A stretch of DNA of 64,000 bases from Paracoccaceae bacterium (GCA_027484915.1 JAIXSA010000054.1:45532-109531), one strand, 5' to 3'. Numbered from the stretch's first letter, positions 1 through 10,766 are shown. Notes: generated by a model not told the origin, from the letters alone. Program-made: numbers and translations.

Positions 1-306
1 GCCTGCACCGCCTTCCTGACCGGCAGCCCGGCCACAGGTTACGCGCTTTGCCAGCTCCACACCCGCGAACCGTCGGTCTTCTCGCCCGGCTACCGCCGCC
101 TGATGGTCGACCACATCGCTGTCGCCCCCGAAGCCCGCCGCCGGGGCCAGGGCCGCGCTCTTCTGGAGGCCGCCCGCCAGCTTGCCCGCGACCTGAAAGC
201 TGACGAGATCCTCCTCGACACCTGGGAAGCGAACACCGACGCCCACGCCTTCTTCCGCGCCAACGGCTTCAAACCCCGCCGAATGCTGTTCCGCGCCACG
301 CCCTGA
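1..306 (+). CDS. GNAT family N-acetyltransferase, 5' end outside window
   Basis: Frame 1 is open from base 1; the VAPEARRRGQGRALL acetyl-CoA binding motif and C-terminal HAFFRANGF are typical of GNAT. Confidence 0.85.
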   Translation, partial: ACTAFLTGSPATGYALCQLHTREPSVFSPGYRRLMVDHIAVAPEARRRGQGRALLEAARQLARDLKADEILLDTWEANTDAHAFFRANGFKPRRMLFRATP

Positions 307-359
307 CTTGCACCGCGCCGACGCAACCCGTATTTCAGTGGAAACAGACGGAGAACGAC

Positions 360-704
360 ATGCTGAAGGGTCTGGGCGGACTTGGCGACATGGCCAAGAT
401 GATGAAAGCCGCGACGGAAATGCAGGGCAAGCTGGCCGAAATGCAGGAAGACCTTGCCCGCATCGTCGTGGTCGGCGAAGCCGGGGCGGGCCTCGTGAAA
501 GCCCGCGCCACCGCGAAGGGTGAGGTCACGGGCCTCGACATCGACCCCTCGATCCTCGTCGCCTCCGAAAAGGAAGTGGTCGAGGACCTGATCCTTGCGG
601 CGATCCATGATGCGCAACTCAAGGCCAAGGCCCGCAGCGAACAGGAAATGTCCCGCCTGGCCGAGGCGATGGGCATTCCGCCGGGCATGAAGCTGCCGTT
701 CTGA
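360..704 (+). CDS. ybaB: YbaB/EbfC family nucleoid-associated protein
   Basis: [32 protein letters not shown]...[10 protein letters not shown]; immediately upstream of recR. Confidence 0.93.
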   Translation: MLKGLGGLGDMAKMMKAATEMQGKLAEMQEDLARIVVVGEAGAGLVKARATAKGEVTGLDIDPSILVASEKEVVEDLILAAIHDAQLKAKARSEQEMSRLAEAMGIPPGMKLPF

Positions 705-1303
705 TGGCCAGGGACGAAACCGGCATCGAAGCGCTGATCGAGCTGATGGCCCGGCTTCCGGGCCTGGGGCCAAGGTCCGCCCGCCGCGCCGTGCTGGTCC
801 TTCTCAAGAAACGCGCGCAACTCATGGCCCCGCTTGCCCAGTCGCTGGCCGAGGTCGCGCTGGCCGCCAAGGAATGCCGCCTTTGCGGCAACATCTCCAC
901 CACGGAAACATGCGGCATCTGCACCGACCCCGCCCGCGCCACGGGTGAGATCTGCGTTGTCGAGGACGTGGCCGATCTCTGGGCACTGGAACGCGGCCAG
1001 GTCTTCAAGGGGCGCTATCACGTTCTGGGGGGCACGCTGTCGGCGCTTGACGCCATCGGGCCCGATGAACTTGGCATCCCCCGCCTCGTCGCCCGCGTGG
1101 CCGAGGAAGGCTTGCGCGAGGTCATCCTTGCGCTGAACGCTACCGTCGACGGTCAGACCACCGCCCATTACATCGCCGACGCTCTTTCCGGCACCGAGGC
1201 CCAGATCACCACACTGGCCCAGGGTGTCCCGATCGGCGGTGAACTGGACTATCTGGACGACGGCACCATCGGTGCCGCGTTGCGCGCCCGCCGAAGGGTC
1301 TGA
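704..1303 (+). CDS. recR: Recombination mediator protein RecR
   Basis: [14 protein letters not shown] Hh[17 protein letters not shown] zinc finger, Toprim [16 protein letters not shown]. Confidence 0.97.
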   Translation: MARDETGIEALIELMARLPGLGPRSARRAVLVLLKKRAQLMAPLAQSLAEVALAAKECRLCGNISTTETCGICTDPARATGEICVVEDVADLWALERGQVFKGRYHVLGGTLSALDAIGPDELGIPRLVARVAEEGLREVILALNATVDGQTTAHYIADALSGTEAQITTLAQGVPIGGELDYLDDGTIGAALRARRRV

Positions 1304-1316
1304 CGCCGGTTGGGGC

Positions 1317-1338
1317 GTAGCGTGCGCTACAGCGCGCC
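1317..1338 (+). repeat. Short palindromic repeat GTAGSGTGCGCTACRGCGCRCC, copy 1
   Basis: GTAGCGTGCGCTACAGCGCGCC; overlaps the stop codon of the HAD gene. Confidence 0.7.
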
Positions 1339-1998
1339 ACCTTCCAGCCCGAGCAGTCCCGGCAACTCCTCCATCCGCTGAAAGAGCGACACACCCAGCG
1401 CGGCCAGCGACCGCGCCGTCGCGGTCCCCTGCCCATGCGCCGCGTAGCCCAGCACCCGTGCCCCCGACGCCAGCCCCGCCCGCGCCCCCTGCGCGCTGTC
1501 TTCGATCACGACGCACTGCTCTGGAGCCACCCCACAGGCCGCCGCTGCCGCCAGATAGACATCCGGCGCGGGCTTCGGCGCGCCCAGCGCCTGCCCCGAC
1601 AAAACCGCCCGGAACCGACTCTCGATCCCGTGCTGGCCCAGCGTGATCTTCATCTTTGCCAGCGACCCGTTGGATCCCATCGCATAGGGCACCCCGGCAG
1701 CATCCAGCCGGTCAAGCACGCCCAGGAGACCGGGGATCAAGGGCACCCCGGCCAGCATCACCTGGTTCATCCTGCCATAGAAATGCGCAACCCAGCCTTC
1801 AGGCAACTGCGCCCCCGCCTTCGTCGCCTGCCGGGCCACCATCTCGACAGTCTGGCCAAGGTAGTCCGACTCGAAGTCCTCCAGTGTCAGGGGCAAGCCA
1901 TGCAACGCCAGCTCCTCGACGAACAGCGCAAGCGTCGGCCCCTCGCTGTCCACGACCACCCCGTCACAGTCGAACAGCACGGCTTTGGGTCGGGTCAT
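1327..1998 (-). CDS. HAD family hydrolase/phosphatase
   Basis: VLFDCDGVVVDSE motif I, GAPKPAPDVYL, VIEDSAQGARAG motif IV. Confidence 0.92.
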   Translation of the reverse strand: MTRPKAVLFDCDGVVVDSEGPTLALFVEELALHGLPLTLEDFESDYLGQTVEMVARQATKAGAQLPEGWVAHFYGRMNQVMLAGVPLIPGLLGVLDRLDAAGVPYAMGSNGSLAKMKITLGQHGIESRFRAVLSGQALGAPKPAPDVYLAAAAACGVAPEQCVVIEDSAQGARAGLASGARVLGYAAHGQGTATARSLAALGVSLFQRMEELPGLLGLEGGAL

Positions 1999-2555
1999 TC
2001 CGGGGCTTTCAGCAGGGTCACGACGGTGTCGCCATACTTGCGTTGATCGGCCAGCGCAAATCCCTCCGGGACGGCCACAGCAGCACCTTCCTCCCAGACG
2101 ACCATCGCCCCCGGCGCCAGCCAGCCGCCCTTGCGCGCAGCCGCCAAGGCCTGCTCCCCCAGACCCTTGCCATAGGGCGGGTCCAAGAACACCAACCCGA
2201 ACGGTTCGCCCGGATTGGGCCCCAGCCGCACCGCATCCTGCCGCAGCACCCTCGTCTCCCCCTCCGCCCGCATCTTGCCGATGTTGGCACGAAGCAAGGC
2301 CAGAGCCTTCGCCCCATCATCCACGAAGACCGCTTTGGTCGCCCCCCGGCTCAACGCCTCCAAGCCAAGCGCCCCGGTCCCCGCGAACAGGTCCAGCACC
2401 CGCGCGCCCGCCACCGGGTTGCCATGCGCATTGATCAAAAGGTTGAAGATCGCCTCCCGCACCCGGTCTGACGTGGGACGCAGATGAGCGGCCGCATCGC
2501 CCTCGCCGACATCGGCAAGCTTCAGTCCGCGTCGGCTGCCGCCAATGATCCGCAT
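1995..2555 (-). CDS. rsmD: 16S rRNA (guanine(966)-N(2))-methyltransferase RsmD
   Basis: MRIIGGSRRG start, RVLDLFAGTGALGLEALSRGA, FLDPPYGKGLG. Confidence 0.96.
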   Translation of the reverse strand: MRIIGGSRRGLKLADVGEGDAAAHLRPTSDRVREAIFNLLINAHGNPVAGARVLDLFAGTGALGLEALSRGATKAVFVDDGAKALALLRANIGKMRAEGETRVLRQDAVRLGPNPGEPFGLVFLDPPYGKGLGEQALAAARKGGWLAPGAMVVWEEGAAVAVPEGFALADQRKYGDTVVTLLKAPE

Positions 2556-2604
2556 CGGGTCTCCGGAAATCTCACCCCTCTCTCGTTCGAGAGGGGGGGT
2601 TGGG

Positions 2605-3807
2605 TCAGGACTTCAACAATGCCTTCAGGTCGGGCGCGGTCTCGATGACCTCGGCCGCCGGGCTCTTGCCCATCTCGATCAGGCGCTTGCCGACCATGTA
2701 GGCCCGGCTGTCGTTCATCGCGTCCACCGCCAGAATGTCGGCCCCGCGATAGTACCAGAAGCTTGCGGCAGCCCCCTCGCCCTTCCGGGTGACGATCCGG
2801 TCGTAGCCCGTGTTCAGGCCTGCGATCTGCAGCTTCAGGTCGTACTGGTCCGACCAGAACCAGGGCTTCGCCTCGTACGGCGCGGCGGCACCCAGGATAT
2901 TCGCCGCCACCGCCTCGGCCTGGTCGATGGCATTGCCCACCGACTCCAACCTGATGCGCCCGTCTTTCCACGGGAAGGACGCGCAATCCCCCGCCGACCA
3001 GATCGACATGTCCGAGGTCCGGCCCAGCGCGTCCGTGGCGATCCCGTTGTCCAGCGCCAGACCAGCATTCTCGGCCAGATGGGTGTTCGGAATGATGCCC
3101 ACACCGACGATCACGAAATCCGCCGGCAGCTGGCGACCATCGGTCAGCAACGCGCCCTCGACACGGTCGTCGCCCACCAGCCGGTTCAGCCCGGTGGATT
3201 CCAGCACCTTTACCCCATGCGCCTGATGCAGCGCCCGGACATAATCCGAGGTCTGGGGCGAGGCGACCCGCTGCAGGATGCGCGGGGCCATTTCCAGCAC
3301 GGTGACGTCCAGCCCCAGCTTCGACGCGACCGCAGCCGCCTCCAGCCCGATATAGCCACCACCGACGATGATGACCTTGCGGCCGGCCACGAACTCGCCC
3401 CGCATCGCGTCGACATCGGCCAGCGTGCGGACGGTGTAGACGCCCTCAAGCGCGCCACCGATCGCCGCCGGAAGCCGCCGAGGTGTCGATCCCGTGGTCA
3501 GCGCGAGATGGTCGTATTCCAGCGCCTCGCCGCCCAACGTCACCGTCTTTGCCGTGGGGTCGATGGCCGTCACCGCCTGCCCAAGCCGCAGCTCCACCCC
3601 ATGCTCCGCCCAGAACTCTGGCGCGCGCAGCCACAGGCGGTCTTCCTCCATCTCGCCCAGAAGGTAGCCCTTCGACAGGGGCGGCCGCTGGTAGGGGGGT
3701 GCTGGCTCGTCGCCCAGCATCACGATCTGGCCCGCATGCCCCAGCGCCCGCAGCTTCGCCGCCAGCGCTGCACCCGCCTGCCCGGCCCCGACGATCACCA
3801 CCCGCAT
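2605..3807 (-). CDS. FAD-dependent NAD(P)H:ferredoxin/rubredoxin-type reductase
   Basis: VIVGAGQAGAALAAKLR, PPYQRPPLSKGYL, VIIVGGGYIGLEAAAVA, SIWSAGDCA; rhodocoxin/putidaredoxin reductase-like layout. Confidence 0.92.
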   Translation of the reverse strand: MRVVIVGAGQAGAALAAKLRALGHAGQIVMLGDEPAPPYQRPPLSKGYLLGEMEEDRLWLRAPEFWAEHGVELRLGQAVTAIDPTAKTVTLGGEALEYDHLALTTGSTPRRLPAAIGGALEGVYTVRTLADVDAMRGEFVAGRKVIIVGGGYIGLEAAAVASKLGLDVTVLEMAPRILQRVASPQTSDYVRALHQAHGVKVLESTGLNRLVGDDRVEGALLTDGRQLPADFVIVGVGIIPNTHLAENAGLALDNGIATDALGRTSDMSIWSAGDCASFPWKDGRIRLESVGNAIDQAEAVAANILGAAAPYEAKPWFWSDQYDLKLQIAGLNTGYDRIVTRKGEGAAASFWYYRGADILAVDAMNDSRAYMVGKRLIEMGKSPAAEVIETAPDLKALLKS

Positions 3808-3895
3808 GGCGTTTCCCCCTCTGGCATGTTCCGCGCCGGACCCTATAACCCATGCGACACAAGGTGCAACGCGCCGCGATCATGAGGGATAGAAA

Positions 3896-4381
3896 ATGAC
3901 GATTGCCGAAGGAATGAGCCTTCCCGACGCCACGCTTCTGCACATGGGCGACAACGGGGCCGAGGCGGTGAAGCTCTCGGACAAACTCAAGGGCCACAAG
4001 GTCGTGATCTTCGGGCTGCCCGGTGCCTATACCGGCACCTGCTCCACCGCCCATGTCCCCAGCTTCATCCGCACCGCGACGAAGTTCGCCGACAAGGGCA
4101 TCGACGAGATCATCTGCGTCTCGGTCAACGACCCCTTCGTGATGAAGGCCTGGGGAGAGGCGACCGGCGCCACCGCAGCCGGGATCACCATGCTGGGCGA
4201 TGCCGACGCCAGCTTCACCAAGGCCATCGGCCAGACATTCGACGTCCCGCACCTTGGTTTCTTCGCCCGCTCCAAGCGCTATTCACTCTTGGCCGAGGAT
4301 GGCGTGGTGACCAAGTTCAACCCGGAAATCGGCTCGGGGTGCGAGATTTCGGCCGGGGAACACCTCTTGTCGCAACTCTGA
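3896..4381 (+). CDS. Peroxiredoxin (Prx5/AhpE-like redoxin)
   Basis: GLPGAYTGTCSTAHVPSF peroxidatic Cys motif, 161 aa. Confidence 0.94.
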   Translation: MTIAEGMSLPDATLLHMGDNGAEAVKLSDKLKGHKVVIFGLPGAYTGTCSTAHVPSFIRTATKFADKGIDEIICVSVNDPFVMKAWGEATGATAAGITMLGDADASFTKAIGQTFDVPHLGFFARSKRYSLLAEDGVVTKFNPEIGSGCEISAGEHLLSQL

Positions 4382-4388
4382 CCGGCCA

Positions 4389-4446
4389 CTCGTCGTCGAC
4401 TTCGTCCCTCCTCGCGCCCGAGGAGAAGACGAGGTCGCACGACGAG
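4389..4446. repeat. Dispersed palindromic repeat family E, copy E1
   Basis: CTCGTCGT...ACGACGAG outer arms (8/8) and CTCCTCG/CGAGGAG inner arms; about 25 bp of near-continuous pairing; lies between convergent genes. Confidence 0.75.
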
Positions 4447-4448
4447 GG

Positions 4449-4793
4449 TTACTCCTCGCGCACGTGCCGCTGGAAGGCGCGCTTCAGCAAATCCAGCTCG
4501 GCGCGCAGAAGGCTCAGCTCGGCCCGGATGTCGTCATCCAGCGGCTCCCCCGCGACCAGCGTGATCACCGCCAGCCGCTCGCCGCCCGCCTGCACCAGGA
4601 TCGTCTGCACCCCCTCGTTCAGCGCCCAGGCAGGGATCGGCACCCGCACCACATGCTGACCTGCCGCCTGGGGCGAGACGGTGATCCCATCGATGGCCCG
4701 CCCCCCATGCAACGCCTCGACGGCCGGGGGTTCGGACGCCGTCACGACAGCTTCCCAGACCCCGCCTGAAATCCGCCCCGCTTCACACTTCAT
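4449..4793 (-). CDS. Hypothetical protein
   Basis: 114 aa ORF with C-terminal coiled-coil-like LSLLRAELDLLKRAFQRHV; fits gene spacing. Confidence 0.7.
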   Translation of the reverse strand: MKCEAGRISGGVWEAVVTASEPPAVEALHGGRAIDGITVSPQAAGQHVVRVPIPAWALNEGVQTILVQAGGERLAVITLVAGEPLDDDIRAELSLLRAELDLLKRAFQRHVREE

Positions 4794-4802
4794 CCTGCAC
4801 CC

Positions 4803-5576
4803 TTACAACTCGGCCCGGGGGCGGCGGCTGACCACCAGGTCGCGGATCACGATCCGGGTCATCGCCGCGTCGTTCAGGATCAGGTCCAGCCAGGCCCGTT
4901 CGATCCGTTTGTCGTTCAGGTCGGCATAGGCCAGGTCGAACTCGGCCACCTTGTCGCGCCCCTGTTCGGGCAGGCTGCTCACCGGCTGCGCCAGGTTCGG
5001 TCCGTGCTTGATGTTCAGCCGCGCAAAGGCCTTTACCGGGCGGTCGCTGTCGATCACCATCTCGGCCCGCACCAGATGCCGGGGCTTCAGCCCCTCGACG
5101 GCCGCCTCGGGCAGGTTCATCGCCAGCGACAGAAAACTGCCCTTGAAGCCGAAGACGTCCAGACAAAGCCCATAGGGAGCACGGTCCTCGGGCCTGTCGT
5201 TCCGGATCTGCCGAACGACAATCTCGCCCAGCGGGCAGTCGTGGTAAAGCGCGACTCCTTCACCCAAGGCCGTCCGGTCCAGGGACGCCACGGCCCCGGG
5301 CTCGGGCAGCGCCCCGCGCCACAGGTCCGGACGCCAGCTCCAACCCGTGCCAAGCGGCATCTGCGGCAAGCCCGCAGTCAGCCCGGGAACCGCCAGCCGC
5401 ATGTCGGCTACCTGCAGAAGCCGGTCCAGTTGCCGACGCATTCCCCGCGCCTCGGCCCGCGCGGCGCGCAAGGCAAAGCCGTCCATCGCAGAGGCCGTCT
5501 CGGCCAGCCGCATCCATCGTTCTTCGGTCCGGCGTTGGTGCCAGCCCTCCAGAAACTGCCAGATGCGACCAGCCAT
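4803..5576 (-). CDS. DUF6478-like conserved hypothetical protein
   Basis: 257 aa ORF MAGRIWQFLEGWHQRRTEERWMRLAETAS..., recalled as a Rhodobacterales-conserved family; adjacent to ilvD. Confidence 0.75.
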   Translation of the reverse strand: MAGRIWQFLEGWHQRRTEERWMRLAETASAMDGFALRAARAEARGMRRQLDRLLQVADMRLAVPGLTAGLPQMPLGTGWSWRPDLWRGALPEPGAVASLDRTALGEGVALYHDCPLGEIVVRQIRNDRPEDRAPYGLCLDVFGFKGSFLSLAMNLPEAAVEGLKPRHLVRAEMVIDSDRPVKAFARLNIKHGPNLAQPVSSLPEQGRDKVAEFDLAYADLNDKRIERAWLDLILNDAAMTRIVIRDLVVSRRPRAEL

Positions 5577-5582
5577 CGACCC

Positions 5583-7316
5583 TTACTGGTCCATGTAGAC
5601 GTGGCCTTCGCCCTTTGCCCCGGGATGCGTCACCGCCCCCCAGCGCGCCCCGCCGCACAGCTTGGCGAACTTGTGCACCGCGCCCGAGGTATAGGCCGTC
5701 TTGCGCGGCCCCTTCCACTCGGCCCGGCGCTTGGCCAGCTCTTCGTCCGACACGGCCACCGACAGCTCGCCCGTGACGGCATTCAGCGTGATCATGTCGC
5801 CGTTCTTCAGCAGTGCAATCGGCCCGCCATGTGCCGCTTCCGGCCCGACGTGGCCCACGCAGAAGCCCCGCGTCGCGCCCGAGAAGCGGCCGTCGGTGAT
5901 CAGCGCCACCTTCTTGCCCATGCCCTGACCGGACAAGGCTGCCGTGGTCGACAGCATCTCGCGCATCCCCGGCCCACCAGCGGGACCTTCGTTGCGGATG
6001 ACGATGACCTCGCCTTCCTTGTATTCCCGTGCCTTCACGGCAGCGAAAGCCTCTTCCTCGCACTCGAACACCCGCGCCGGGCCGGTAAAGACCTGCTCGG
6101 CCTCGGTCATGCCGGCGACCTTCACGATGGCCCCATCGGGTGCCACGTTGCCCCTCAGGCTGACCACGCCACCCGTCTTGGTGATGGGCGAGTTGATGTG
6201 ATAGATGACCCGGCCATCCGCTTCTCCGCGGATCTCGTCCAGGCTTTCGCCCAGCGTCTTGCCCGAAGCGGTGATGCAATCCAGGTGCAGCAGGCCAGCC
6301 TTCGCCAGTTCCTTCATCACGACGGCCACGCCGCCCACCTCGTGCAGGTCCTTGGCGACGTACTTCCCGCCCGGACGCAGGTCGACGAAGTAGGGCGTGT
6401 CCTTCATGCAGGCTGCAACGTCGAAGAGGTCGAAGTCGATCCCCGCCTCATGCGCGATGGCCGGCAGATGCAGCGCCGCGTTGGTCGAGCCGCCGGTGCA
6501 GCCGACGACGCGCGCCGCGTTTTCCAGAGACTTCCGCGTCACGATGTCCCGCGCGCGGATGTTCTTCTCGATCAGGTTCATCACGGCCACGCCCGAAGCC
6601 TCGCAGAACTGGTCGCGGGATTCGTAGGGTGCGGGGGCGGAGGAGCTGTTCAGCAGCGCCAGGCCGATCGCCTCGGACACGCAGGCCATCGTGTTTGCGG
6701 TGTATTGCGCGCCGCAAGCTCCCGAGGACGGGCAAGCTACCCGTTCCATGATCTCAAGCTCGGCGTCCGACAGGTTTCCAGCCTGGTGCTTGCCCACGGC
6801 CTCGAACATGTCCTGGACGGTGATGTCCTGGCCCTGGTAGCGGCCCGGCAGGATCGATCCGCCATAGATGAAGACCGAAGGCGTGTTCAGGCGGACCATC
6901 GCCATCATCATCCCCGGCAGCGACTTGTCGCAACCCGCAAGCCCAACGATCGCGTCATAGCAATGCCCGCGCATCGTCAGTTCGACCGTGTCGGCAATCG
7001 CGTCGCGCGAGGCGAGCGAGGACCGCATCCCCTCGTGTCCCATCGCGATCCCGTCCGTGACAGTGATCGTCGTGAACTCGCGCGGGGTGCCGCCGCCTTT
7101 CTTGACGCCCTGCTTCACCACCTGCGCCTGCCGGTTCAGCGCGATGTTGCAGGGGGCCGCCTCGTTCCAGCAGGTCGCCACGCCCACCCAGGGCTGATGG
7201 ATCTCTTCCTCGGTGATCCCCATCGCGTAGAAGTAGCTGCGGTGCGGGGCGCGCGCCGGGCCCTCGGTCACATGGCGGCTGGGAAGCTTCGACTTGTCGA
7301 AACGCGGGCTGGTCAT
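5583..7316 (-). CDS. ilvD: Dihydroxy-acid dehydratase
   Basis: [26 protein letters not shown]-type segment ([17 protein letters not shown]), [20 protein letters not shown]. Confidence 0.97.
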   Translation of the reverse strand: MTSPRFDKSKLPSRHVTEGPARAPHRSYFYAMGITEEEIHQPWVGVATCWNEAAPCNIALNRQAQVVKQGVKKGGGTPREFTTITVTDGIAMGHEGMRSSLASRDAIADTVELTMRGHCYDAIVGLAGCDKSLPGMMMAMVRLNTPSVFIYGGSILPGRYQGQDITVQDMFEAVGKHQAGNLSDAELEIMERVACPSSGACGAQYTANTMACVSEAIGLALLNSSSAPAPYESRDQFCEASGVAVMNLIEKNIRARDIVTRKSLENAARVVGCTGGSTNAALHLPAIAHEAGIDFDLFDVAACMKDTPYFVDLRPGGKYVAKDLHEVGGVAVVMKELAKAGLLHLDCITASGKTLGESLDEIRGEADGRVIYHINSPITKTGGVVSLRGNVAPDGAIVKVAGMTEAEQVFTGPARVFECEEEAFAAVKAREYKEGEVIVIRNEGPAGGPGMREMLSTTAALSGQGMGKKVALITDGRFSGATRGFCVGHVGPEAAHGGPIALLKNGDMITLNAVTGELSVAVSDEELAKRRAEWKGPRKTAYTSGAVHKFAKLCGGARWGAVTHPGAKGEGHVYMDQ

Positions 7317-7393
7317 GGCGGCTCCTTGCGGGAAATGGCTTGGCCGCAAGGGATAAAGGCGCGCCCCGTCCGGAGCAAGCCGAATTGGCGGCG

Positions 7394-8302
7394 TCAGGTG
7401 CCGTTGATCGCCACAGTCGCGCTTTGCATCAGGCCGTCAAGCTGCAGGCGCAGGCTGTCCACGAAGCCCACGTAGCCCTTCAGAACTCCGGCAAGGGCCG
7501 GAACCGCCTCGGCAATCGCATCGGCGCTGCCGTAGACGGCCGAGCCCAGGATCGCCAGGGTCAGCACCACCAGGAACCCACTGCGGAAGCTGCTGCGGCC
7601 CTCTGCCGCAACCGGGATCGCCTCGGGAGCGACGTCGTCGGCCATCGTCTCGGCCGGGCGCAGGGTCGAGTTGATCTCTTCCACATCCGGCAGGCGGGCC
7701 CGGCGGGCTGCGAGTGAAGCCTCTTCATAGCTTGGCTGGTGCGGCAGGTTGACCTGCGGAATGGCCTGCTCGATCCCCAGCTCGGTCTGTGTTTCCAGCG
7801 GCTTCGCGGCCTCGGCCTTGCGGGCAATGGCCTCACGCTCGGCCTCCTCGCGCAGGATCGCCAGGACGGAATCGTCGACCGCATAGGCCGCCGCACCCTC
7901 TGCCGGCGGAACCGGGGTCGCCTCATTAACCTGCGTCTCGCTCTCCGGCACCACCTCGGCGACCGGCGTCACGGCGACAGTGTCCGCAGCGACAGGCTCG
8001 ACCGCAGCAGGAGGTTCAGGATCCGCGGCTGGGACCGCAACATCCGCTTCCGCCACCGCCGCGCTCTCCACCAAAGCGGCGGGCTCAGCCACCACCGGTG
8101 TCGCAGGCTCTGCCACCGCTGCGGCAACGGCAACCGGAGCCGCCGGGGCAGGCGTCGGCGCGGGTGCCGCCACCTCAGCCTTGGGCCGCATCTGGAACCA
8201 CGCATGTCCGCAATTGGCACACTGCACGTCGCGCCCAGTCTCCGGGATCGCGTCCTCGGGGACTTCGTACTTCGCCTCACAATTCGGACAAACCAACCGC
8301 AT
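7394..8302 (-). CDS. Zinc-ribbon (MJ0042-type) membrane-anchored protein
   Basis: N-terminal [16 protein letters not shown]...[15 protein letters not shown] ribbon, Ala/Val/Pro/Glu-rich linker, then [18 protein letters not shown]. Confidence 0.88.
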   Translation of the reverse strand: MRLVCPNCEAKYEVPEDAIPETGRDVQCANCGHAWFQMRPKAEVAAPAPTPAPAAPVAVAAAVAEPATPVVAEPAALVESAAVAEADVAVPAADPEPPAAVEPVAADTVAVTPVAEVVPESETQVNEATPVPPAEGAAAYAVDDSVLAILREEAEREAIARKAEAAKPLETQTELGIEQAIPQVNLPHQPSYEEASLAARRARLPDVEEINSTLRPAETMADDVAPEAIPVAAEGRSSFRSGFLVVLTLAILGSAVYGSADAIAEAVPALAGVLKGYVGFVDSLRLQLDGLMQSATVAINGT

Positions 8303-8476
8303 TATCGTCCCTCAAGCCTGTTTTTTCCGGCTGCCGCGCAAGTTGTAATCCCTATTTCCAGTCGTTCCAAGGGTTTGTCGCTTGCCCTTGTGCAATCGTT
8401 TCCCCCTGTGCGATGGAAAGCGCAGTGGCGGCGGATATCTGCCACGTCGGCATCGGGGCGCAGCAAGGGGAACGGC

Positions 8477-9148
8477 GTGATCACCTTCGAGAACGTGGCC
8501 TACAGCTATGGCGGCGGAGAACTCCTCTCGGACGTCTCGCTGAAGCTCGCACCGGGGTCCTTCCACTTCCTCACCGGCCCCTCGGGTGCGGGGAAATCCA
8601 CCTTCCTGAAACTCGCCTATGCCGAGCTTCGCCCCACCTCGGGCCGCGTCACCCTGTTCGACAACGATGTGACCAAGCTTTCCCGCGACGACATCGCCCG
8701 CACCCGCCGCCGCATCGGCATCGTGCATCAGGACTGCAAGTTTCTCGACCACATGACGCTTGCCGCCAACATGGCGCTGCCCTTCACCGTCTCGGACCGC
8801 GAAAGCGACCACAAGGACATGGAGGACCTCCTGTCCTGGGTCGGCCTGCAGCACCTCGCCGACGCGCTGCCGCCGCAGCTCTCCGGCGGCGAACGCCAGC
8901 GCGCCGCCCTGGCCCGCGCCGTGATCGTCGACCCTGACATCATCCTTGCCGACGAGCCCACCGGCAATGTCGACTGGGAAATGTCGCTGCGGATCCTCAC
9001 GCTGCTGGTGGAACTGAACAAGATGGGCAAGACCATCCTCGTCGCCACCCACGACCTTAACCTCATCCGCCAGGCCAAGGCGCAGATCCAGGCCCGCGTG
9101 CTCCGCATCGCCAAGCATCGCGTCCAGCTTGCGGGGGCCGACCTGTGA
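8477..9148 (+). CDS. ftsE: Cell division ATP-binding protein FtsE
   Basis: ITFENVAYSYGGG, GPSGAGKST Walker A, LSGGERQRAALARA, DEPTGNVD; GTG start at 8477 with AGGGGA upstream. Confidence 0.95.
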   Translation: MITFENVAYSYGGGELLSDVSLKLAPGSFHFLTGPSGAGKSTFLKLAYAELRPTSGRVTLFDNDVTKLSRDDIARTRRRIGIVHQDCKFLDHMTLAANMALPFTVSDRESDHKDMEDLLSWVGLQHLADALPPQLSGGERQRAALARAVIVDPDIILADEPTGNVDWEMSLRILTLLVELNKMGKTILVATHDLNLIRQAKAQIQARVLRIAKHRVQLAGADL

Positions 9149-10041
9149 GACTGCCCACCGCCAAACCCGCCTCCCCCGCCACCCGCGCGCTTGAAGTTGT
9201 CCCGCCGTCCGGCCCCACCGCCTGGCTCACCACCTTCACCGCGGGCGCCATGACCTTCCTTTGCGTCTTCGCCCTTGCTCTGTCGCTTGCCTCGGGCCGC
9301 CTTGCCACCCGCTGGTCAGAGGCGCTTGCGAAGACCGCCACGATCCGCCTCTCGGCGCCCGAGGAACAGGTCCAGATCCAGACCGACGCCATCCTCGCCG
9401 CTTTGGCCACCACCCCCGGAATCGCCAGCTACCGCCTGATCGACGAGGCCGAGACGACAAGGCTCCTCGAACCCTGGTTCGGCCCCGGCCTGCCGATCGA
9501 GGACCTGCCGATCCCCCGCCTGATCGAGGTCGTGGAAGCCGACCCGCCCTACGATTCCGACGGCCTGAAGCAGCGCCTGACGGCAGAAGCCCCCGGCGCG
9601 ATCCTCGACGACCACACCCGCTGGCGCCGCCCCCTGGCCGAAGCCGCCAGCCGCATCCGCCTGCTCGGCGTCCTCTCTATCGCCCTGATAGGCGCGACAA
9701 TGGCCGCGATGATCACGCTGGCCGCCCGGGCCGCCCTGGCGACGAATTCCGAGGAAATCCGCGTCCTCCGCCTTGTCGGTGCCAAGGACAGCTACATCGC
9801 CCGCGCCTTCGTCCGCCGCTTCACGCTCCGCACGCTCGGGGGGGCCGCCTTCGGGGCCGCTGCCGGCCTTCTGGGCGTCGCGGCCCTGCCCGCCGCAGAT
9901 GCTGCAGGCGGCTTCCTCACCGGTCTCGGCTTCACCGGCTGGGACTGGCTCTGGCCCTTGGCGCTCCCGCCCTTGGCGGCTATCTTGGCTTTCCTTGCCA
10001 CCCGCCGTGCTGCCTTCCAGAAGCTGAGAGAGCTGACATGA
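9145..10041 (+). CDS. ftsX: Cell division permease FtsX
   Basis: Overlaps ftsE by 4 nt; FtsX layout with one TM, extracellular domain, then three TM; EEIRVLRLVGAKDSYIARAF. Confidence 0.93.
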   Translation: MRLPTAKPASPATRALEVVPPSGPTAWLTTFTAGAMTFLCVFALALSLASGRLATRWSEALAKTATIRLSAPEEQVQIQTDAILAALATTPGIASYRLIDEAETTRLLEPWFGPGLPIEDLPIPRLIEVVEADPPYDSDGLKQRLTAEAPGAILDDHTRWRRPLAEAASRIRLLGVLSIALIGATMAAMITLAARAALATNSEEIRVLRLVGAKDSYIARAFVRRFTLRTLGGAAFGAAAGLLGVAALPAADAAGGFLTGLGFTGWDWLWPLALPPLAAILAFLATRRAAFQKLRELT

Positions 10042-10766
10042 CCCCGATCCGCTGGCTGCTCTCGCTGATCTTCATCATCCAGATGTACCTGGCGATGGCC
10101 GTGATCGCCGTCGTCTTCGCTCCCTGGGCGCTGTTCTCCCGCCAGGGCGCGCGGGCCGCCTGCAAGACCTTTTGCCGCTGGGTGATCTTTTCCCTCCGCC
10201 TTCTCTGCGGCCTCAAGTCCGAGGTGCGCGGAACGCCGCCCACCGGCGAATGCATCATCGCGGCCAAGCATCAAAGCTTTCTCGACATCATCATGATCTT
10301 CAACGCGGTCCCCGCCGCGAAGTTCATCATGAAGCGCGAACTGATGTATGCCCCCTTCCTTGGCCAGTACGCGCTGCGCATCGGCTGCGTCCCCGTCGAC
10401 CGCGGCAAGCGCGGCGCGGCCATCGCCAGGATGAGGGCCGATGTCGCCGCAGGCAGCGCCGAGCCCGGCCAGTTGATCATCTACCCGCAAGGCACCCGCG
10501 TCGCTCCCGGAGCCACCTTGCCCTACAAGGTCGGCACAGGCCTTCTTTACGAACAACTTGCCCAACCTTGCGTCCCCGTCGCGGCCAACGTCGGGCTCTT
10601 CTGGCCCAAGCGTGGCATCCTGCGCAAACCGGGGCGCGCCGTGGTCGAATTCCTCGCCCCCATTCCGCCGGGCCTCAAGGTGCAGGAGTTCATGGCCAGG
10701 CTGGAAACCGAGGTCGAAACGAACTCCAACCGCCTCATGGCCGAAGCTGGGTTCCACGCCCCATGA
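10038..10766 (+). CDS. plsC: 1-acyl-sn-glycerol-3-phosphate acyltransferase
   Basis: AAKHQSFLDI (HX4D-like), FIMKRELMYAPFLG, YPQGTRVAPG. Confidence 0.94.
   Translation: MTPIRWLLSLIFIIQMYLAMAVIAVVFAPWALFSRQGARAACKTFCRWVIFSLRLLCGLKSEVRGTPPTGECIIAAKHQSFLDIIMIFNAVPAAKFIMKRELMYAPFLGQYALRIGCVPVDRGKRGAAIARMRADVAAGSAEPGQLIIYPQGTRVAPGATLPYKVGTGLLYEQLAQPCVPVAANVGLFWPKRGILRKPGRAVVEFLAPIPPGLKVQEFMARLETEVETNSNRLMAEAGFHAP

Noticed and set aside
335-1516. 393-aa minus-strand ORF opposite ybaB-recR
   Set aside because: Antisense shadow of well-supported genes.
2572-2599. Hairpin ACCCCTCTCTCGTTCGAGAGGGGGGGT between the FAD reductase and rsmD genes as a terminator
   Set aside because: Real inverted repeat, but it has no T-tract; kept only as a possible attenuator or short repeat, not called.
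5004-7475. 823-aa plus-strand ORF opposite ilvD and the DUF6478-like gene
   Set aside because: Shadow ORF from high GC3 on the opposite strand; low-complexity R/H/G/P-rich translation with no recognisable domain, whereas the minus strand has clear IlvD motifs.
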